Origin: Sphingopyxis bauzanensis
GTDB taxonomy: Bacteria; Pseudomonadota; Alphaproteobacteria; Sphingomonadales; Sphingomonadaceae
Length of the DNA stretch: 64,000 bases
Reading direction: 5' to 3'
Assembly: GCF_002205675.1 (NCBI RefSeq)
Contig: NZ_NISK01000001.1
Coordinates: forward strand, 1,272,320 to 1,336,319
How positions within the stretch are numbered: the stretch's first letter is position 1; each line of letters starts with the position of its first letter. Shown here in pieces: positions 53,101 through 62,239 of the stretch. Below the pieces are notes generated by a model. That model made no database searches, had not been told where the DNA came from, and saw only the letters and a list, made by a program, of their open reading frames with translations. The position numbers and the translations under genes were made by a program.

Positions 53101-53250
53101 CGAGTGTTCGACAGGTATTCTCTTTTAGGTAGGCAACTGCCTTGCGATAGATCGCAATTCTAAGGGGTTCGACTGCAACCTTCCGTTAACTTGCGCGCTT
53201 TGAATGTATCACGCGATTCACCGTTACAGCTTGTAGGCGCGATCTATAAT

Positions 53251-53286
53251 CACATCTTGACGCACGGCCACATCTTGACGCACGGC
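53251..53286. repeat. Tandem 18-bp direct repeat upstream of the FixJ-type gene
   Basis: CACATCTTGACGCACGGC occurs twice without spacer at 53251-53268 and 53269-53286. It is about 110 bp before the FixJ-type start, in an otherwise gene-free area between the EAL remnant and that gene. Confidence 0.8.
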
Positions 53287-53394
53287 ACGGGCCTAGGCAG
53301 TCTCGACATGTGGACGATGGACACCGATCGGGAAGCGGGAGGGTAAGAGGGAAGTTGGTACGTTCCTGACAAAGATGGGAAGGGAGACGAGCAA

Positions 53395-54063
53395 ATGATT
53401 GCTGATCTAGCTGCTCAGCCTCCGGATGGAGTGCAAGCTTATCGTTTCACGGACCGCCAAGTTCATATTATTGACGATGACCGAGATGTTCGCCAATCGT
53501 TGCATTTCTTTCTGAATACGCTCGGCATGAAGGTTTGGCCGTTTGCCTGCGCTGACGATTTCTTCAGTAATATCGGCGTGCTAAAACCCGCACCGATTTT
53601 GCTCGACGTCAGAATGGCCAAGATGGATGGAATGCAAGTTCTCGAACATCTGCGACGCGAGATGATTACTTGGCCAGTCATCATGATCACCGCCCACGGA
53701 GACGTTGCTACAGCGGTTAGAGCTGTAAAGCTGGGGGCAATGGAATTTCTTGAGAAGCCGTTGGCGGTGAATTTGCTGGAAGAGGCCTTGGCATCGGCGT
53801 TCGACACGCTTGACGAAGGCGAAGCGATTGCCGAACAGCGGCAGTTCGCAAGTCAACGGTTCGACGTACTTTCACCGCGCGAGCTTCAAGTCTTTTCTAT
53901 TCTTGCAGAAGGCGCGTCGAACAAGGTGGTCGCGCACCGGCTCGGTCTGAGTACCAGAACGGTCGAAATGCACCGAAAAAACGCCATGATGAAGCTCGGG
54001 GTGCGCAGCATCCCCGAAGTGATCGCGCTCGCTGCGACCGCAAACCGACGCATCACGAACTAA
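53395..54063 (+). CDS. FixJ/NarL-type response regulator
   Basis: This 222-residue regulator has an N-terminal receiver with phospho-Asp71 in ILLDVRMAKMDGMQVLEHLR. The TAHGD and FLEKPL motifs follow. A LuxR-type helix-turn-helix reads LSPRELQVFSILAEGASNK then VVAHRLGLSTRTVEMHRKNA. It probably works with one or both NtrB/FixL-type kinases lying 1-4 kb upstream. AGGGAGACGAGCAA precedes the ATG. Confidence 0.92.
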   Translation: MIADLAAQPPDGVQAYRFTDRQVHIIDDDRDVRQSLHFFLNTLGMKVWPFACADDFFSNIGVLKPAPILLDVRMAKMDGMQVLEHLRREMITWPVIMITAHGDVATAVRAVKLGAMEFLEKPLAVNLLEEALASAFDTLDEGEAIAEQRQFASQRFDVLSPRELQVFSILAEGASNKVVAHRLGLSTRTVEMHRKNAMMKLGVRSIPEVIALAATANRRITN

Positions 54064-54233
54064 CAACTGTAGCTTCAACAATGCTGCTCGGTCGTACGCC
54101 TGGGGACAGGGCTGTGGCGCGCAAATTTGCGAGTCGTCCTTAATATATGCGGGCAAATAGACACCACGCTTGCGACGCGCTCGCTTGTGTACAAGTCCCC
54201 TGCCCCCTCGTTTCACAACTATGAATACGCGGT

Positions 54234-54860
54234 TCAGGAAGAAGCAAGTCTCGTGCCGTCAGTTTGGAATCCTCCCGGCAATTTGTCGGCAAGAGAGGCT
54301 TCCGATCTGAAGCCGGCTTTGCCGGCTTCCACCCATTGCACGCGACCAATAACGCAGCCGCGGCCTTTGATAGAAACAAGCAGCTGCTGGCCAAGGCGTA
54401 AGTCTGGGCCGCAATCGAGCAACATCCCAGTCTCTGATATGTTGCGCACCGTCGCAGGCCGCGGCGGTTTGCTAAGATAAAGATTTGCTGGAACATCGAG
54501 CGCGACGCGAACTGCGCGGGCCTCGTAATTTTCGCTGTCTTCCTGCCAGGTCTTCGTCTGTCCGGTAATATGCGCCAAGGCATTTGCGAGCGACAGGCCG
54601 AATCGGCGGCCGGTAGTCCACTGAACCAATCCAGGATGATAAGTCCGAGATTCAAAGGAAAAATGAACTTGTTGCCCGATGGTGAGTTCCACATCCGCCT
54701 CGCCTAAAAGGCCTGTTGCCGAGGCATTTTGGATGCGCGCTTCGACAACGCGTTCGACGAAAAAGATGGTTGCAGGAAGAAAAACTGATGCGCGAGCAGC
54801 GCGTCGTCGCTCGGCTTCCTGCTGCTCTAATAGTGAAGAGGACGATGCCTTGGTAGTCAC
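54234..54860 (-). CDS. Tandem PilZ-domain protein
   Basis: This 208-residue protein has two PilZ domains (about 20-105 and about 115-200). The first has RRRAARASVFLPAT and QNASATG. The second has EARAVRVALDVPANLYLSK and RNISETG. The paired RxxxR-like and N/DxSxxG motifs fit c-di-GMP binding, though the second arginine motif is spaced atypically. GTG at 54860 is chosen because AAGG lies nine bases upstream and it starts 16 bp after the TraD-like stop. It therefore probably forms an operon with that gene. Confidence 0.82.
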   Translation of the reverse strand: MTTKASSSSLLEQQEAERRRAARASVFLPATIFFVERVVEARIQNASATGLLGEADVELTIGQQVHFSFESRTYHPGLVQWTTGRRFGLSLANALAHITGQTKTWQEDSENYEARAVRVALDVPANLYLSKPPRPATVRNISETGMLLDCGPDLRLGQQLLVSIKGRGCVIGRVQWVEAGKAGFRSEASLADKLPGGFQTDGTRLASS

Positions 54861-54876
54861 AAAGTTCGGCCTTTCT

Positions 54877-55128
54877 CTATTGGAGCTTCTCGGATACGCC
54901 TTCGAAGAAGTCGACGCCGCGCGACGCCCAAGCATTGATATCCTGATGGGACTTGGCCTCTACGGCCGTGAGCAACAATCCGGCGAGTACGTCCAGCGGC
55001 AGCCTATCGGCCCCGGTCGCGACAACGAGTTCACCCAGCAGGGTATTCCTTTTCATTTCCAGGTTCGGCAGATTCTTCCGTTCCGGTACACCGAGAGGGA
55101 TGACATTATTTGCAGTTGCCATTGGCAA
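54877..55128 (-). CDS. TraD-like conjugal transfer protein
   Basis: This 83-residue protein matches the short alphaproteobacterial TraD type, with LGELVVATGADRLPLDVLAG then LLLTAVEAK and SRGVDFFEG. This group is usually found near relaxase genes of conjugative elements. No relaxase is visible here, so it is probably a remnant of a mobile element. It is directly followed by the PilZ gene. Confidence 0.55.
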   Translation of the reverse strand: MPMATANNVIPLGVPERKNLPNLEMKRNTLLGELVVATGADRLPLDVLAGLLLTAVEAKSHQDINAWASRGVDFFEGVSEKLQ

Positions 55129-55246
55129 ACCCCCCGAACTGGAAAACAGCCGAAACCTTGACGAGTTGAATCTCCTTGGTTTCAGTACCTCAAGTAGTTG
55201 GTCATGCGTTAAGCTAACCCCTCCATCAATACCGTAAAAACCCGAG

Positions 55247-55372
55247 GTGGAAGATTATGGGTGTGGATCGGCGTGCTTAAGGCTCCCGTTAGCGGGTCTA
55301 CCGGCGTGTAAAAGGGACCCCTCATTTCAATGGCTCAAAGAGCCGGCTGGATTTTCAGTGGGCGAGATCGGG
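55247..55372 (+). other. Possible left end of an IS21-type element
   Basis: GTGTAAAAGGGACCCCTCAT stands at about 55306. Such GTGTAAA/GGGACCCC-type sequence is characteristic of IS21-family left ends. The start of an IstA-type frame follows at 55373. No right end was identified. Confidence 0.45.
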
Positions 55373-55594
55373 ATGTTGGTTTTAGAGACAGTGGTTGGGA
55401 TTGGGCGCGAGTATGCCGGTGGTAAGGCGATCAAGGCGATGGCGCGGGATTTGCATGTATCGCGGAAGGCGATCCGCAAGGCGATCCGGGTGCCGGAAGG
55501 CAATCTGCGCCTCGCTGAAACTTCGATCTCTTCATCACACACGACGACACTGCGCGCCGGGACGACTGTGTCTATGGACGCGCCAGTTTTCTGA
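55373..55594 (+). pseudogene. Truncated IstA-type (IS21 family) transposase
   Basis: This 73-residue frame reads VLETVVGIGREYAGGKAIKA then MARDLHVSRKAIRKAIRVPE, the N-terminal helix-turn-helix of IS21-family IstA. It breaks off after about 45 residues and loses similarity, so the gene is truncated. No IstB follows. It marks the right side of the island. Confidence 0.6.
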
Positions 55595-55794
55595 ATGTCG
55601 CGCGGCGCTTCAAAACAAGAAAAGTCGCCCGGCGTTCGCCAGAAAGGGGCTCCGCGCGAACCCCCGTTCACAGCCAGGCGTGCATGGTTGGAAGTAACCC
55701 GAAAAAATCATATATCGCGGGATTAAAGCGCACTCGCCACTCGTTACCCCGCCGAGAGCCCGCGAAAACCGTCGGGTTAGAGTGGAGTCCGCCC

Positions 55795-56622
55795 ATGCGC
55801 AAAAGCCTGATCACTGCCGTTTTTCTTGCCGCTGCGATGCTGCCGATTGCCCTTCAGCCCGCCGCGCATGCACAAGAACTGGAGACCCGTCCATCGGCGC
55901 CCGACGATCAGGCGACTGAGGTGTTTGCCGGAGTGGATTACCAACAGGGAGATTATGGAGCCGGGGCGAAGGTCGAGACGATGTCGACATCGGTTGGTGT
56001 CGCTGCGCGCACAGGCCGCGTGCGGCTGGCCGCTGCCGTTCCTTATCTGCGAACCACGGCGCCGGTCGATGTCGTGGTCAGTCAGGGGGGGGTGTTCGGC
56101 ACGCCGCTGCTTGCTGACGACGGCAATCAGACGGTGAGGACCCGGCGCGAGGGATTGGGCGATGCGACCCTGCAGGCGGCCTATGATCTGCCTGTGGCCG
56201 GCTTTGCAGCCTCGCTTGGCGGCGGACTGAAATTACCGACGGCTTCGCGCGCCAAGGGGCTTGGCACCGGCAAGGTTGATTATGCGGTCAATGCGCAGCT
56301 CGCGCACCCCTTGGGCAACGGGGTCACGCCATTTGCCTCGGTTGGCTATTCGATCCTTGGCAAACCCGATGATTTTACGGTGCGTAATACGCTGTCAGCT
56401 ACCGCAGGAACGCGCGCGGCGCTGTCTGCGGGGACATCCGCGGCGTTGTCCTATTCCTATGAACAATCGGCCTCACAGAATTTGGCCGACCGTCAGAGCA
56501 TCGGCCTTGGCCTGGGCGTAGCGCTCGGACGCAAGTTGCAACTGGGATTTCAGGGTGAAGCCGGGTTAAGCCGCGGGGCGCCCGACATGAAACTCGGCTT
56601 GCAGATCGGCGCGGGCTTCTAG
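55795..56622 (+). CDS. Secreted beta-barrel-like outer-membrane protein
   Basis: This 275-residue protein has a signal peptide (MRKSLITAVFLAAAMLPIAL). The mature part alternates beta strands with glycine-rich turns and ends in a strand with terminal Phe (GLQIGAGF). A DYAVNAQLAHPLGNGVTPFA and SYSYEQSASQNLADRQSIGL pattern resembles transporter-like outer-membrane barrel proteins. The function is unknown. ATG at 55795 is preceded by GTGGAGTCCGCCC. Confidence 0.7.
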   Translation: MRKSLITAVFLAAAMLPIALQPAAHAQELETRPSAPDDQATEVFAGVDYQQGDYGAGAKVETMSTSVGVAARTGRVRLAAAVPYLRTTAPVDVVVSQGGVFGTPLLADDGNQTVRTRREGLGDATLQAAYDLPVAGFAASLGGGLKLPTASRAKGLGTGKVDYAVNAQLAHPLGNGVTPFASVGYSILGKPDDFTVRNTLSATAGTRAALSAGTSAALSYSYEQSASQNLADRQSIGLGLGVALGRKLQLGFQGEAGLSRGAPDMKLGLQIGAGF

Positions 56623-56868
56623 GCGGGCGCAGGAATTCCGATGCCTTTCCCGTTCACTTTAAGGAGCTTCCTGATCCCTGTTTCGCCGCCCATCAAGTTT
56701 CAGGAAGCACAGGCTCAACTTTGCTAGACTGGGGCGGTATCGCCGACACCACGCCAAGGCCGCGGACTCCGGCTTCGGCAATGGTTGTCAATCGACATGA
56801 CGTTGCACTCCCGTCGTTACGGTAAATCGCGGAAACCTTCCTTAACCTTTCCGGCCGAAGGAATTCGC
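56623..56868. other. Leader region of the GGDEF-EAL gene
   Basis: The 246-bp gap carries no gene. It contains a CGGCATCG-type stretch and the AAGGAATTCGC ribosome site of the next gene. Confidence 0.5.
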
Positions 56869-58857
56869 ATGTGGACCGCCCTGCGAATCTGGTGGAATCG
56901 TTGTATGAGCGCCGGGGAAGCCGTCACCGACGAAGGGCGGGGCATGCTGCAGACGCGCTATGCCGCACTGAAGCGTCAGGTTCCCTTCATCTACGCGATA
57001 TCGCTCCTTAACTTTATCGGCTTCCACTTCGCGACGTCGCGGCAATGGCAGGCCTCACTGTGGCCGGGCGGACTGCTGATCGCCTTCATGCTGATCCGGC
57101 TCCTGTACTGGATGAGGCGCGAGGCTCACGTTCCCGCGCCGGAAGCCATCTTGGCGCGGATGCGCCCGATGCCGTTCATTGCCGCCATGCTAAGCCTGGC
57201 TTTCGGCGTCTGGGGACTCATCGTCTTTGAAACCGGCCGACCCGCCGAACTCAATTATGCGATCCTGTTTGGGAGCCTGACGGCGCTTGGGTGCGCTTAC
57301 GGACTCGCGAGCTTCCCCAATGTAGCCCGTATGCCGCTTGTCTTTCTTGCCCTTCCGCTGGCCGCCCGCCTGGTGTTCACCGGCGAGGCCGCGCCAGTCG
57401 GCCTAGGGCTCTGCCTCATTCTCGTCATCTGTCTTATCCTGCGGCTGCTCGGCACCCACGAACGCGGGTTCGTTCAGCTGATCCGCGCGCGCTCGGCCAT
57501 CGAGGCGGAACGCGGGCGAGCGCTGGAAGCCGAGCAACGTGCCCTGTCGGAAGCGGCGCGCGCGCAGGTCATCGCCGACACCGACGATCTGACGGGCCTT
57601 CCCAACCGCCGAGCTTTTCTCAAGGCTGCCGAAGCATGCGCTGCCCTGCCGGAAGACAAGGCCGTCGCCGTTGCGATCGTCGACCTCGACAATTTCAAGC
57701 CCATCAACGACGTTTTTGGCCATATGGTCGGTGATCAGCTGCTCCGGCAGATCGGTTCGCGGCTTGAAACACTTCGCGGCGACACCGGGATGGTCGCTCG
57801 CATCGGAGGCGACGAATTCGCGTTCCTCGTCCGCTGCGCCGATGTAGACACTGCGCAGCAATTGGGGAACGCGATAACGGAGATCCTGCGGCCACCTTTC
57901 GTCGAACAGGACCGCGAGTTTCGCGTGACCGCAGCTTGTGGTATCGCCCTGCTCGGGACAGGGGGTGACGCGTTCCAGGTTGGCCTGATTCAGGCCGATA
58001 CCGCCTTGCACGCGGCGAAACAACGCGGCCGCGGCGAAGTTTCGGTATTTCATCCGGCGCTCGAAGCGGCGCGCAAGCGCCGCTCGGACATCGCGAATGC
58101 GCTGAAGGCCCCCCGAGCAGTCGACGAAATCGGCTTGGTGTTCCAGCCGGTCTACGAGCTAGCGACCATGCGCCTGCTCGCTTTCGAGGCGCTTGCGCGG
58201 TGGAAGCATGACACGCTGGGCGATGTCTCGCCGGCGGATTTTGTCCCGATCGCCGAGCAGCTCAATCTGATCGAGCCGATCAACGACAGTTTGCTGATCA
58301 AGGCGATGCACGCCGCGCGCGACTGGCCGAAGAGTGTCCGCCTGTCGGTCAACCTGAGCGCGGTCCAGCTTTGCTCGCCTTCTTCGGCCAGGGAGTTGAT
58401 CGGGAAACTCGCCGAAGCCGGACTCTCTCCCGCCCGATTAAGCGTCGAGGTCACCGAAACGGCCTTGCTGATCGATTTCGAAACAGCGCGATCCAACCTC
58501 GCGGTGCTCAAGGCTGAAGGCATCCGCATCATTCTCGATGATTTCGGGGCGGGTTTTGCATCCATTGCCTATCTGCGCGAGATCCGCTTCGACACCATAA
58601 AACTCGATGGGTCCTTGATCTCCCCCATTGTGGATTCAGTGGCCAGCCGGCGTCTTCTCGAAGGCGTTTTGCAGCTCTGCTTGGCCTTGGGGACACCCTG
58701 TGTCGCCGAGCATATCGAATCCGAGGAGCAACTATTCCTGCTGCGCAAGCTCAAATGTGCGAGCGGACAGGGCTTCCTTCTCAGTCCGCCCCTCGCTGCT
58801 GGAGAGGCAAGCAAGCTGGCAGCCAAGCCCATGGCGCCGGATCAGGCAGCGGAATAA
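56869..58857 (+). CDS. Membrane GGDEF-EAL c-di-GMP enzyme
   Basis: This 662-residue protein has about six membrane helices in the first 190 residues. The GGDEF domain (about 220-390) has the active-site motif in ARIGGDEFAFLVRCA. The EAL domain (about 410-640) has the FEALARWKH start, the VNLSAVQLCS strand, the DDFGAGFASIAYLREIRFD and KLDGSL motifs, and a late AEHIESEEQL. Both halves look intact, so it may make and degrade c-di-GMP. ATG at 56869 has AAGGA seven bases before it. It is divergent in time but not strand from the GGDEF gene downstream, which is convergent with it. Confidence 0.92.
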   Translation: MWTALRIWWNRCMSAGEAVTDEGRGMLQTRYAALKRQVPFIYAISLLNFIGFHFATSRQWQASLWPGGLLIAFMLIRLLYWMRREAHVPAPEAILARMRPMPFIAAMLSLAFGVWGLIVFETGRPAELNYAILFGSLTALGCAYGLASFPNVARMPLVFLALPLAARLVFTGEAAPVGLGLCLILVICLILRLLGTHERGFVQLIRARSAIEAERGRALEAEQRALSEAARAQVIADTDDLTGLPNRRAFLKAAEACAALPEDKAVAVAIVDLDNFKPINDVFGHMVGDQLLRQIGSRLETLRGDTGMVARIGGDEFAFLVRCADVDTAQQLGNAITEILRPPFVEQDREFRVTAACGIALLGTGGDAFQVGLIQADTALHAAKQRGRGEVSVFHPALEAARKRRSDIANALKAPRAVDEIGLVFQPVYELATMRLLAFEALARWKHDTLGDVSPADFVPIAEQLNLIEPINDSLLIKAMHAARDWPKSVRLSVNLSAVQLCSPSSARELIGKLAEAGLSPARLSVEVTETALLIDFETARSNLAVLKAEGIRIILDDFGAGFASIAYLREIRFDTIKLDGSLISPIVDSVASRRLLEGVLQLCLALGTPCVAEHIESEEQLFLLRKLKCASGQGFLLSPPLAAGEASKLAAKPMAPDQAAE

Positions 58858-58934
58858 TCAATGGGCCGCTAGCCAGGTTTGGCCAATCGAGACCGCATAT
58901 AAAGCTTGTCGGCGCCGCCGCGGTAGCGCGTCTG

Positions 58935-60719
58935 CTAAATATCTACGGGCCGACGTGGGCGCGAAAATTTGGATTGCCGGTCGGGGACATCCGGCGCCGG
59001 ACCTGCGCCCGCATGGCGTTGCAGCACGACCTGATTGCGACCGGCGTGTTTCGCCTCATAGAGCGCATCGTCGGCGATCTTGTACAACCGCTGGAAATCG
59101 CAGGCAGGCCGTACTTCCGCTACACCGACGCTGGCGGTGACGACCCGTTCGCCGAGAATTTCACTATGGTCGCAGGCCGCAATTTCGCGGCGGATGTTTT
59201 CTGCGAAACGATCGAGCGCGATCCCTTCCATTCCGATCGCGAGAAGACCGAATTCCTCGCCGCCGAGGCGGGCCACCGTACAGATAGGTCCTTCCCACCG
59301 CGCGATCCGACGTGCGATCCGGCACAGAACGACATCCCCGGCGTCATGGCCATAAACGTCATTGATCGATTTGAAACGGTCAATATCGATGACAAATAGC
59401 GCGGCTGGCAGTTGATTCGACTGCGCTCGATTGAGCAACGGCGTCACGCTTTCGATGAAACCGCGACGGTTGGGGAGGCCAGTCAGAGGATCGCGTCGCG
59501 CTAGCTCTTGCGCTTGCGCCTCGGCGACGCGGGCTTGATCGCGTTCTATGCGCAGATGTGCAACCCTACGTGTCGCCGCGGCGACAAGCCAGAGTGCCTG
59601 CCAGGTAGCGGCAACCAGAACGACAAGTTTCGACCCGCCGCCCCAGAAGCCATCTTCCACATCGACCAGATTGATGAAGGCGAGTACCGCCATCGGTAGC
59701 CCCCAAGCAGCGGCGAAGTCGCGCGCCTCGGCCGAGCCGTGTCGCCAGCCCCAAACCAGGCAGATCGCGACCGCCGCGAGGTCGCCGAGAATGACCAGCC
59801 CCAGCAGGTCGGCCCAGCGTCCAATATCGCCGCTGCGAATCAACGCGAGCGGAATGCCGGCTAATCCGATGCAAAGGCCGAGACCCAGCGTGAGCATTCT
59901 CCATCGCCGCGAAACCCCGCTGCGATCGAGCGCTGTCACCGCGCTTGCGGTAGCCAGCGCAATAGCAAGGCAGGCGAGGAAGGTGCATATCTGCGCCGAA
60001 ACCGTGCCTGCCAGCGATGGAAACAGGCCAAGATGAGCTTGCGACCATAGGCCGCCCCATAAGAGCATCGCCACTGCCCATGCCGCCTGCCAAGCGAGAT
60101 ATTGGCGGCGTACCGCGATGGCGAGCGATAGACCATAGATGCCGCTGACGAGCAAAAGGGTGAGCGCCGCGCCGACGGCGGCCGCCATACCCGCCGACTG
60201 CATGCTGCTTTGTTCCCTAGCGAGAAGGTGCGCGCGCACCAACTCGTGGCTAGCGAGGCGGTCGAAGCGCATCGTCACCGCTATGAGCGGCGCAGGACGC
60301 TCAGGCGCCTCAAATACAATCTGTCCGCCGGTGCGCCAATGCAGCCCATAGTCGCCTTGGTGCACCTGCTGCCAGCGCACTTCCCCGTCGGCATAGGCAA
60401 AGGCGACGGCGAGTCGGTCGAAACGCGAATTATGAACCATCAGCGCCACGCTGCCGCGTGCGATCCCCAATTGACGCAAATCGGTTCGGAGCCACAGGCT
60501 GCGTTGCTGATAATAGGTTGGGCTTCCGACGCAGGCGAAGCGAAGGGTCTCAACCTCGCCGTCACTGACATCGAAATCGCTCACCGCATGACACATTGAT
60601 TCATTGATGCGCAGCGCGGTCGCGCCGGCCGGTACCGCACCGCAAAGCGCGGCAGCGCCGATCAGCGTCAGCAGCAACCGAACGCACATGCGAATCGGAC
60701 GATTCGTTACCGATGCCAT
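58935..60719 (-). CDS. 7TM-type diguanylate cyclase
   Basis: This 594-residue protein has a signal-like N-terminus. A periplasmic domain (about 40-170) and about seven helices (about 185-390) follow, in a 7TMR-DISM-like arrangement. The GGDEF domain (about 415-575) has DPLTGLPNRRGF, DIDRFKSINDVYGHDAGD and the active-site RLGGEEF, all intact. It probably makes c-di-GMP in response to a periplasmic signal. ATG at 60719 has GGAG five bases before it. It is convergent with the GGDEF-EAL gene. Confidence 0.9.
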   Translation of the reverse strand: MASVTNRPIRMCVRLLLTLIGAAALCGAVPAGATALRINESMCHAVSDFDVSDGEVETLRFACVGSPTYYQQRSLWLRTDLRQLGIARGSVALMVHNSRFDRLAVAFAYADGEVRWQQVHQGDYGLHWRTGGQIVFEAPERPAPLIAVTMRFDRLASHELVRAHLLAREQSSMQSAGMAAAVGAALTLLLVSGIYGLSLAIAVRRQYLAWQAAWAVAMLLWGGLWSQAHLGLFPSLAGTVSAQICTFLACLAIALATASAVTALDRSGVSRRWRMLTLGLGLCIGLAGIPLALIRSGDIGRWADLLGLVILGDLAAVAICLVWGWRHGSAEARDFAAAWGLPMAVLAFINLVDVEDGFWGGGSKLVVLVAATWQALWLVAAATRRVAHLRIERDQARVAEAQAQELARRDPLTGLPNRRGFIESVTPLLNRAQSNQLPAALFVIDIDRFKSINDVYGHDAGDVVLCRIARRIARWEGPICTVARLGGEEFGLLAIGMEGIALDRFAENIRREIAACDHSEILGERVVTASVGVAEVRPACDFQRLYKIADDALYEAKHAGRNQVVLQRHAGAGPAPDVPDRQSKFSRPRRPVDI

Positions 60720-60883
60720 GGGAGCTCCATCGCATCCATTTCTTGGGAAAGCTTTACCGGGGGAGCGCCAAAATTGCCCGTCGCCCATGGATCGGGAGCG
60801 GACCGCTGCGAGATCCACTCCCTTCCCACGAGTGGCCGTTGGGGGAATTCGTGAGCGACCCCCAAAGGCCCTGGCGTGGCAAA

Positions 60884-62239
60884 TCAGTTGTTGCGCACGT
60901 TGCTCCGTTCCGCGCGGTCGCGCATGCCGCCCTTTGTGCTTGGCGCATTCGTTGTGTTTCGCTGCGCTGGCTGCGACGAAGCGGGTACGGCCTCGTCCGT
61001 GGTGGGCTGGGTTGCGGAACCGGCCGACGCCGGCTGCCCGCCCGAATCGGCTCTCTCTTGCTGCTTGGCGAAATCCTTGAGATCGCCCTTGGTCAAGCCG
61101 CTGACGAGCACATTGCCCGAACCGGTAAAGCTCGCGGCGGGGAGCGTGGCAACGCGGTCGCCGACTTCGACCGTCACCGCCTGGACGACGCCGCGGCCGG
61201 TCTGGCGGATATCTTGGACATAGCCGATGACCTTGCCGCGCGGATCGGTGATCGGCATGCCGGATGCGACAGCGAACATGCCGTTGCCGCTCGCAGCGCC
61301 GCTGCCGGCGGCGGCCAGCTGGCCAAGGCTGCCCTGGAAGGCGCCGCTTCCCGAGCCAGCGCCGCCCAGCGAACTCAACAGGCCGGGCGTCGGCTGGCTG
61401 GGCGCGCTTTCCTGCTGCTTGGCAACATCCTTGAGATCGCCTTTGGTCATGCCGCTGACCAGCACATTACCCGCGCCGTTGAAGCTGGCCGCGGGAAGCG
61501 TCGCAACGCGGTCGCCGACCTCCACGGTCACCGCCTGGACGACGCCGCGGCCAGTTTGACGGATATCCTGGACATAGCCGATGATCTTGCCGCGCGGATC
61601 GGTGACGGGCATGCCGGGTGCGACCGCAAACATGCCGTTGCCGCTCGCTGCGGCACTTCCTGTAGCCGCGAGCCGACCGAGCCCGCCCGGAAAGCTGCCC
61701 GCGCCCGAACCGACGCCGTTGCCCGAGACGTTGGGGAGCGCGCCGCCGGCGCGGTCGCGGGCAGTCCCGGCTGCACCGCTTGCGGCGCCCGTGACCGTGG
61801 CGGCAGTTTCATGTGCCGTTCCAACCGCGCCGCGCGCGGTCTGCCCGACGAAGTCGGTGCCGACGGTTTGGACGTCAAGGCTGCCGCTGCCCGAAGCGCT
61901 ACCCGATCCGTTCGCGTTGCCGCCGATCGTGGGGCCCAGCAGATCACTGCCGCCATCGACCGAACCGCTGCCTCGCGCGTCGGCGTTACCCTTGCTCTGG
62001 ACGCGGCCCGAACGGCGATCGACCTTCGCTTCGCCGCGGCGCGAGCCCGCGAGTTCGCCCGCGCTGCCAATCGTACCGCCGATCGGGCCTGTGGGATTGC
62101 CGAGCGTGCCGCCCAACGTGCCGCCAAGGCCGCCGGTCAGCCCGCCGCTGCCGCCGAGCAACTGCGCCGAGACTGGAGCGGAAAGCGTCAGCGCCGAGGC
62201 GGCAAGCGCGAGGGCCGGGATGAAAATGCGATGTGCCAT
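60884..62239 (-). CDS. Secreted protein with a duplicated PRC-barrel-like module
   Basis: This 451-residue exported protein has a signal peptide and a Gly-rich start (SGGLTGGLGGTLGGTLG). A Gly/Ala/Ser linker follows. Two copies of a domain with DPRGKVIGYVQDIRQTGRGV then VQAVTVEVGDRVATLPAASF are spaced by 118 residues. The unit resembles a PRC-barrel fold. The DNA copies lie at 61061-61320 and 61415-61674. A charged, disordered C-terminus ends the chain. Function is unknown; a role in envelope or surface material is only an inference. Confidence 0.75.
   Translation of the reverse strand: MAHRIFIPALALAASALTLSAPVSAQLLGGSGGLTGGLGGTLGGTLGNPTGPIGGTIGSAGELAGSRRGEAKVDRRSGRVQSKGNADARGSGSVDGGSDLLGPTIGGNANGSGSASGSGSLDVQTVGTDFVGQTARGAVGTAHETAATVTGAASGAAGTARDRAGGALPNVSGNGVGSGAGSFPGGLGRLAATGSAAASGNGMFAVAPGMPVTDPRGKIIGYVQDIRQTGRGVVQAVTVEVGDRVATLPAASFNGAGNVLVSGMTKGDLKDVAKQQESAPSQPTPGLLSSLGGAGSGSGAFQGSLGQLAAAGSGAASGNGMFAVASGMPITDPRGKVIGYVQDIRQTGRGVVQAVTVEVGDRVATLPAASFTGSGNVLVSGLTKGDLKDFAKQQERADSGGQPASAGSATQPTTDEAVPASSQPAQRNTTNAPSTKGGMRDRAERSNVRNN

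Noticed and set aside
55327..55671. A 114-codon minus-strand frame across the IstA fragment
   Set aside because: It lacks any recognisable motif and a ribosome site, while the plus-strand frame has the IS21-type helix-turn-helix.
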